Shown here in pieces: positions 59,426 to 64,000 of a stretch of 64,000 nucleotides of DNA. The translations under genes were made by a program, and so were the position numbers. The stretch's first letter is position 1; every line of letters begins with the position of its first letter. Under the pieces are notes generated by a model, which saw nothing but the letters and a program-made list of their open reading frames with translations, searched no databases and was not told the DNA's origin. The stretch is taken from assembly GCF_000190635.1 (NCBI RefSeq), contig NC_015172.1, forward strand, positions 2,852,001 to 2,916,000. The letters run 5' to 3'. The stretch is from Syntrophobotulus glycolicus DSM 8271 (GTDB lineage: Bacteria > Bacillota > Desulfitobacteriia > Desulfitobacteriales > Syntrophobotulaceae).

Positions 59426-60201
59426 CTGCGCCCCTCCTTAAACGCTTTAATCATTGCTCCGGGGTCTTCTGTCCGCATTAATGTTTCCCCGACCAGGATG
59501 GCATCGGCACCTGCCTGTCTCATGTATTGGGCATCACCGGAAGAAGCTATCCCGCTTTCGGCGACCGCCAGTGTTCCTGAGGGGATGAACTTGCGCAGCT
59601 GCTCAAAGGTCGCCAAATCTATCTGGAAAGTTTTTAAATTCCGGTTATTGACCCCAATGATTCTGGCTCCGCAATCTGCCGCCCGTTTAACCTCCGCTTC
59701 ATTATGGGCTTCGAAAAGACAATGCAATCCGGATTCTTGCGCAAGCTCATAGAGTTTCCGCATGGTTTTATCATCGAGAATCCCGGCGATCAACAAAATC
59801 GCATCTGCCCCGATCGCCTTGCTTTCCAGAATCTGACGCTCGTCGATCATAAAATCCTTGCGCAGAACCGGAATCTGAACCAGCTCTTTAATCTCCGCAA
59901 GGTAGGTGTCACTCCCCTGGAAGAAATGTCTTTCCGTAAGGACGGATATGGCTTCTGCTCCACCGCCATCATAGGCGGAAGCTATTTTAGCGTAATCAAA
60001 ATCCGGGGCGATTATTCCCTTGGACGGAGAGGCCTTCTTCACCTCAGCAATTACCGAAAGCCCCCCGGCGGCCAGGGCGCCGTAAAAATCCCTCGGGGCC
60101 GGCATGGAAAACGCTCTTCTTTCAATATCGTTCATCAATCCGCCCAGCAATTCATTCTCAATATCAATTCTTTTTCTGGCCAGTATCTCCTGCAGACTCA
60201 T
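59416..60201 (-). CDS. trpC: Indole-3-glycerol phosphate synthase
   Basis: 261 residues with VIAEVKKASPSKG (catalytic Lys), VLRKDFMID, IGVNNRNLKTF and VAESGI. Starts with ATG overlapping the trpD stop (ATGA). Confidence 0.97.
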   Translation of the reverse strand: MSLQEILARKRIDIENELLGGLMNDIERRAFSMPAPRDFYGALAAGGLSVIAEVKKASPSKGIIAPDFDYAKIASAYDGGGAEAISVLTERHFFQGSDTYLAEIKELVQIPVLRKDFMIDERQILESKAIGADAILLIAGILDDKTMRKLYELAQESGLHCLFEAHNEAEVKRAADCGARIIGVNNRNLKTFQIDLATFEQLRKFIPSGTLAVAESGIASSGDAQYMRQAGADAILVGETLMRTEDPGAMIKAFKEGRRCQ

Positions 60202-61229
60202 GATGACCTCTCCTTCATCCTATTGGATATTTTGCCGTATTCCTCAAGCTTGAGGGATGCCGCGCCATGATCTATTACAGCGGCTGCCAGCGCGATGCCT
60301 TCCCCGATTGTACCCGTCTTCTCCGCCGTATAAAGGGCTGCCCCCGCATTCAGTAAGACGATGTCGCGTTTGGGGCCATGGAGCTTCCCGGACAGGATGT
60401 CTTTAATGATCCCGGCATTCTCCAAGGCATCTCCCCCGCGCACATCATCAAGTGTGCCCGGTTTAAAGCCATAGTCCTGAGGATCGAGCAGATAACGGGA
60501 AAATTGCCCCCGGCGGTATTCATATACATTCGTCGGAGCGGAAACGGAGATTTCATCCAGACCTTCCTGGCTGTTAACTGTCATGATATTGCGCACCCCC
60601 AAGCCCGCGAGGGCTTTGGTCAGCGGCTCAAGCAATTGTTCGTCACAGACCCCGAGCAACTGGTTCTGCACCTTGGCCGGATTGGCAAGAGGCCCCAGAA
60701 TATTGAAGATTGTCCGCAAGCCGATTTCTTTGCGCGGTCCGGCCACATATTTCATCGATTTATGATAAGACTGGGCAAACATAAAACAAATATTGGATTT
60801 TTGCAGACATTCCGCAGCACTCTCCGGTGTAAGCGTAATATTGGTTCCGAGGGCTTCCAGCACATCGGCACTGCCGCACCTGCTGGAAACAGACCTATTG
60901 CCGTGTTTAGCTACAGGGACCCCTGCCGCCGCGACAATAAAGGCTGAACAGGTGGAAATATTAAAGGTATTGGCACAATCTCCGCCGGTCCCCACAATAT
61001 CTATGGCCTCCGCGCGATTGATCGCAACTCTGTCGGCCTTCTCCCGCATAACCCTGGCACAGCCCGTAATCTCTTCAATACTCTCCCCTTTCATCCGCAA
61101 AGCAATCAGAAAAGCTCCGATTTGGGCCTGAGTGGCTTCCCCCTCCATAATTTCGTTCATGGCTGAAGCCGCTTCCTCTGCCGTAAGATTTTCCAAGCCG
61201 GCCAGTTTGGCGATGATTTCTTTAATCAT
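60198..61229 (-). CDS. trpD: Anthranilate phosphoribosyltransferase
   Basis: 343 residues with the PRPP loop DIVGTGGDCANTFNIST, KHGNRSVSSRCGSAD and the GPKRE-type segment AGPRKEIGLRTIFNILGPL. Coupled to trpG by an ATGA overlap. Confidence 0.97.
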   Translation of the reverse strand: MIKEIIAKLAGLENLTAEEAASAMNEIMEGEATQAQIGAFLIALRMKGESIEEITGCARVMREKADRVAINRAEAIDIVGTGGDCANTFNISTCSAFIVAAAGVPVAKHGNRSVSSRCGSADVLEALGTNITLTPESAAECLQKSNICFMFAQSYHKSMKYVAGPRKEIGLRTIFNILGPLANPAKVQNQLLGVCDEQLLEPLTKALAGLGVRNIMTVNSQEGLDEISVSAPTNVYEYRRGQFSRYLLDPQDYGFKPGTLDDVRGGDALENAGIIKDILSGKLHGPKRDIVLLNAGAALYTAEKTGTIGEGIALAAAVIDHGAASLKLEEYGKISNRMKERSS

Positions 61230-61810
61230 TGTTCTCCCCCCTTACGAAAAGCTAAAAAATTCTCGATGATTTTCAGACCCTCGGGGGTGAGGACAGATTC
61301 CGGATGAAACTGCACCCCGAAGACCGGATAATGACGGTGCTGTATGGCCATGATCAAGCCTTCCTCCGTCTCCGCCGTAATCATCAGCTCTTTGGGGAGT
61401 GATTCCCTTTCCACAACCAGGGAGTGATAACGCCCCGCCTCAATCTCTTCGGGCATTGCCGCGAATAGCGGACAGCCGGGATCAAGCCTGGCCCGAGCCG
61501 TCTTTCCGTGTACCGGTTCCGGCCCATGAACGATCTTTCCCCCGTAAGCTTCCCCAATCGCCTGATGTCCCAGGCACACACCCAAAATCGGATACTCCGC
61601 TCCAAGCTTTTGCACCGTCTCGATGCTGATGCCGGCCTGCCGCGGAAATCCCGGACCGGGGGAAATAATCAAGTGTGAAGGGTTGGATTCCCGGATCTGT
61701 TCTGTCGTCATCCGGTCATTCCTTACTACGGTCACATCGGGATCGATACTGCCGACATATTGGTAAAGGTTATAGGTAAAAGAATCATAATTATCGATGA
61801 TCAGAATCAT
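61226..61810 (-). CDS. trpG: Anthranilate synthase component II (glutaminase)
   Basis: 194 residues, class I glutamine amidotransferase: oxyanion loop SPGPGFPRQAG, nucleophile in LGVCLGHQAIG, catalytic His-Glu in VQFHPES. Stand-alone and, because no pabA lies near pabB, probably amphibolic for TrpE and PabB. Overlaps trpE stop as ATGA. Confidence 0.96.
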   Translation of the reverse strand: MILIIDNYDSFTYNLYQYVGSIDPDVTVVRNDRMTTEQIRESNPSHLIISPGPGFPRQAGISIETVQKLGAEYPILGVCLGHQAIGEAYGGKIVHGPEPVHGKTARARLDPGCPLFAAMPEEIEAGRYHSLVVERESLPKELMITAETEEGLIMAIQHRHYPVFGVQFHPESVLTPEGLKIIENFLAFRKGGEQ

Positions 61811-63291
61811 ATTATTCCACCTACCTCTTGCAGAGCCTTAATCACTGCCCTGGCCTTGTTTTCCGTTTCTTCATATTCTCTCTCGGGAACGGAATCGGCC
61901 ACGACCCCGCATCCGGCCTGAACATAGGCCATCCCATCCTTGAAAAGAATGGTCCGTATGGCGATACAGCAGTCCAGACTGCCGTCAAAAGCAATAAAAC
62001 CAATTGCCCCGCCGTAAATGCTTCTTTGGGTCGTCTCCAACTCATCAATAATTTCCATGGCCCTGATTTTAGGAGCCCCGGAAAGAGTCCCGGCAGGCAG
62101 AACAGCCATCAGGGCGTCGAAAGATGTTTTATCCTCTCTCATTTCACCCCGGACAGTCGAACCGATATGCATCACCTGGGAGTACCTTAAGACCGACATA
62201 TAATCGCTCACTTCTACCGTCCCGAATTTGGCGACCTTGCCAATATCGTTGCGCCCCAGGTCAACCAGCATGATATGCTCGGCCAGCTCTTTCGGGTCTT
62301 CGAGCAGTTCCTCCTCCAGTTTCCGATCCGCTTCCTCAGTCTCTCCTCTTTTGCGGGTTCCGGCAATCGGGCAGGTTTCCACAATCCCATTTTCACAGCG
62401 CACCAGCATTTCCGGTGAAGAGCCGACAATACAATAGTCCTTGAATTTCAAAAAATACATATAAGGGGATGGATTGGATACCCGGAGATAACGATAGACA
62501 TCAAGCGGATCATGGAGAGCGGGCATCGAGAAGCGCTGTGACAGCACGATCTGAAAAATATCCCCGTTATTGATATACTCTTTAGCTTTGGCGACCAGAT
62601 CACAGAAATCCTCTTTCGAAATATTTGATTGGACTTGAGCTTTCTCCGGAGCCGTTTCCCTGTCATCATCCTTGATCCTTTGAACGGCAGCGGATTCCCG
62701 GATCGTTTGATCCATGACCTTCAGCCTTTCCACCGTACGGTCATAATTCAGTCTCAAATCACCTTTTGTGGGCATATTGACAATCAATACCAGCTTCTGT
62801 TGCAAATGGTCAAAGACAATGGTTTCATCAACCAGCATAAAATGACAGGTCGGTACATCGAGATCGTCCTTGGGAGGATTGGGCAGGTTCTCTATACTGC
62901 GGATCAGGTCATACCCGAAAAAACCGACGATACCTCCGGAAAGCCTGGGCATGCTTTCCACTTTGGCCCCTTTATAATTGCTCATGAGATCTTGCACGAT
63001 TTGATAAGGATTGCCCCGGATGTTTTCAACCCGGCCATCCCTGTACTGAATAACCGTTGTTTGATCTTTGACGCGAATGGTCAGCAAAGGATCTTTGGCA
63101 ATAAAGGAATACCTGGCCCACTTTTCGCCCCCCTCAACACTGTCCAGTAAAAAACAATAGGGGCTGGTGTCCTTGAATCTTTTAAAAACGCTGACCGGTG
63201 TTTCCATATCAGCAAAGGTTTCCATCGCAACCGGTACAAAATCCACCCCGGCCGCTTTTCTGCCTGCTTCTTCAAATGACGGGTAAACCAT
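61807..63291 (-). CDS. trpE: Anthranilate synthase component I
   Basis: 494 residues from the ATG at 63291 (AAGGAGG 10 nt upstream). The Trp feedback-site region reads FLLDSVEGGEKWARYSF near residue 40, and the catalytic PIAGTRKRGETEEAD has the Thr specific to anthranilate synthase. VDLGRNDIGKV and PAGTLSGAPKIRAMEII follow. First gene of trpEGDCFBA, under the T-box upstream. Confidence 0.97.
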   Translation of the reverse strand: MVYPSFEEAGRKAAGVDFVPVAMETFADMETPVSVFKRFKDTSPYCFLLDSVEGGEKWARYSFIAKDPLLTIRVKDQTTVIQYRDGRVENIRGNPYQIVQDLMSNYKGAKVESMPRLSGGIVGFFGYDLIRSIENLPNPPKDDLDVPTCHFMLVDETIVFDHLQQKLVLIVNMPTKGDLRLNYDRTVERLKVMDQTIRESAAVQRIKDDDRETAPEKAQVQSNISKEDFCDLVAKAKEYINNGDIFQIVLSQRFSMPALHDPLDVYRYLRVSNPSPYMYFLKFKDYCIVGSSPEMLVRCENGIVETCPIAGTRKRGETEEADRKLEEELLEDPKELAEHIMLVDLGRNDIGKVAKFGTVEVSDYMSVLRYSQVMHIGSTVRGEMREDKTSFDALMAVLPAGTLSGAPKIRAMEIIDELETTQRSIYGGAIGFIAFDGSLDCCIAIRTILFKDGMAYVQAGCGVVADSVPEREYEETENKARAVIKALQEVGGII

Positions 63292-63344
63292 TGTCCGACA
63301 TCCTCCTTCTTCGTGCAGTTTTCTTGTAAAGTGCCCAAACAAAC

Positions 63345-63673
63345 TAAAAAACGCCTATCCTCGGATAATCCAAGGACAGACGTTATATCTGCGGTGCCAC
63401 CTTGATTGACTTCGTGTTCCCTTCCTCTCTGGATAATAGTAAAAAACCAGACCTCGGAAGATCACAAGCCCAACTCATAGCAGGATGCCAACACATCCCC
63501 CGTCTTCTAACGCCAACGCCGCGTCGGGTATTACTCAGGGCATATCTTGCCGCTTTCCCCCCGCCTTCAGGAGCCCATTTGCCAGTCCGTTTCCTGCTGC
63601 GCTCCCACCGCCCGCAGCTCTCTTTGAGGACGTATACTGACGTTACTTCTCCATCAGAAGTTTAACTGTATTT
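63345..63673 (-). promoter_or_regulatory. T-box riboswitch specific for tRNA-Trp
   Basis: The T-box core AAGGTGGCACCGC (63391-63403) is followed by a terminator: arms at 63352-63382 form a ~13-bp stem with GU pairs and TTTTTT after it. The specifier loop holds TGG (63575-63577) in the context AAATGGGCTCCTGAA, and upstream AGAGAG and GGTGGGA match stem I. Uncharged tRNA-Trp would bind and permit read-through into trpE. Confidence 0.93.
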
Positions 63674-63679
63674 TTTTGC

Positions 63680-63708
63680 AATATAACACTTCAGTAACGT
63701 TTTGTCAA
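63680..63708 (-). promoter_or_regulatory. trp operon promoter
   Basis: On the - strand TTGACA (63703-63708), 17-bp spacer, TATATT (63680-63685): near consensus. Predicted start ~63673 marks the T-box 5' end. Confidence 0.8.
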
Positions 63709-63726
63709 GAATATTATTGCTCTGTG

Positions 63727-64000
63727 TTACCGCTCTGCTTTTTCTTTCTTTTTCTTTCTTAAAATCGTCGCCACAATTGTCGTCAAGGGGATGGTCAGAA
63801 TAATCCCGATGCTTCCGGCCAGAGCCCTGACCACCTCCGAGGAAATCATGTCCCAATTAATGAATTGCTGAAAAGGGATAGCATGGGCCATAAAAAGCAG
63901 GAGCAAAGGCAAGGACGCACCGACATAAGCTAAAATTAAAGTATTGGACATTGTCCCCATAACATCGCCTCCGATATTCATTCCCGCCCTGACCAGTTCT
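63727..64000 (-). CDS. YibE/F family membrane protein, C-terminal part (cut by window edge)
   Basis: The frame stays open past position 64000, so only ~90 C-terminal residues are visible. ELVRAGMNIGGDVMGTMSNTLILAYVG, two hydrophobic helices and a Lys-rich tail match the C-terminus of YibE/F-like proteins (predicted multi-pass transporters of unknown substrate). The internal ATG at 63981 is not its start. It ends within the trp promoter region. Confidence 0.85.
   Translation of the reverse strand, partial: ELVRAGMNIGGDVMGTMSNTLILAYVGASLPLLLLFMAHAIPFQQFINWDMISSEVVRALAGSIGIILTIPLTTIVATILRKKKKEKAER

Overview
The window reads as chromosome of an anaerobic, diazotrophic Clostridia (Firmicutes), most like the Peptococcaceae/Desulfitobacteriaceae (Dehalobacter, Desulfitobacterium, Syntrophobotulus and heliobacterial relatives). 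This placement is inferred from gene content: a Ni carbon monoxide dehydrogenase, menaquinone synthesis by the futalosine route, NifI-type PII regulators inside nitrogenase operons, a tryptophan T-box, many Shine-Dalgarno sites of the AGGAGG type and frequent GTG/TTG starts. No rRNA, tRNA, CRISPR array, insertion sequence or phage gene was recognised.

Layout. 1-8.4 kb (- strand): 5' part of metH, a solitary cooS, a thiamine-binding MTH1187 protein, htpG, an HD-GYP protein, a DedA protein and a small hypothetical. 8.5-16.5 kb (+): an M23 peptidase, then an ABC importer island of four TauC/SsuC-type permeases and two near-duplicate binding proteins with no ATPase gene, preceded by an unusual leader holding two copies of a palindromic box, each fused to an intrinsic terminator. 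16.6-19.7 kb: typA, queF and an Rrf2 regulator.

19.9-38.4 kb (- strand) is the centrepiece: a complete molybdenum nitrogenase operon (nifI1-nifI2-nifH-nifD-nifK-nifX-fdx-nifE-nifN-nifB-anfO-nifV) and, upstream of it, a complete iron-only nitrogenase operon (anfH-nifI1-nifI2-anfD-anfG-anfK) followed by three accessory genes (HEPN-like, glutamine amidotransferase-like, flavin-binding PPOX-like). The two systems share one set of cofactor genes: nifB, nifV and anfO lie in the Mo operon. Both operons have terminator-like hairpins between the likely promoter and the first gene. Divergent from anfH is a helix-turn-helix protein fused to a periplasmic-binding-type ligand domain, a good candidate for the metal (molybdate) switch between the two enzymes.

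40-44.3 kb (+): a 20-residue peptide gene on the - strand, a membrane ferredoxin behind a CsoR-type operator, and mqnE-mqnA-mqnC. 44.3-51.5 kb (-): one-carbon and sulfur metabolism (homocysteine methyltransferase/MTHFR fusion, metE, LysR regulator, csoR, metY). 51.6-56.7 kb (-): nadE, then a pab operon (pabB - HTH gene without a standard start codon - 61-aa protein - pabC). 56.8-63.7 kb (-): trpEGDCFBA under a UGG-specific T-box, then the 3' end of a YibE/F gene running off the window.
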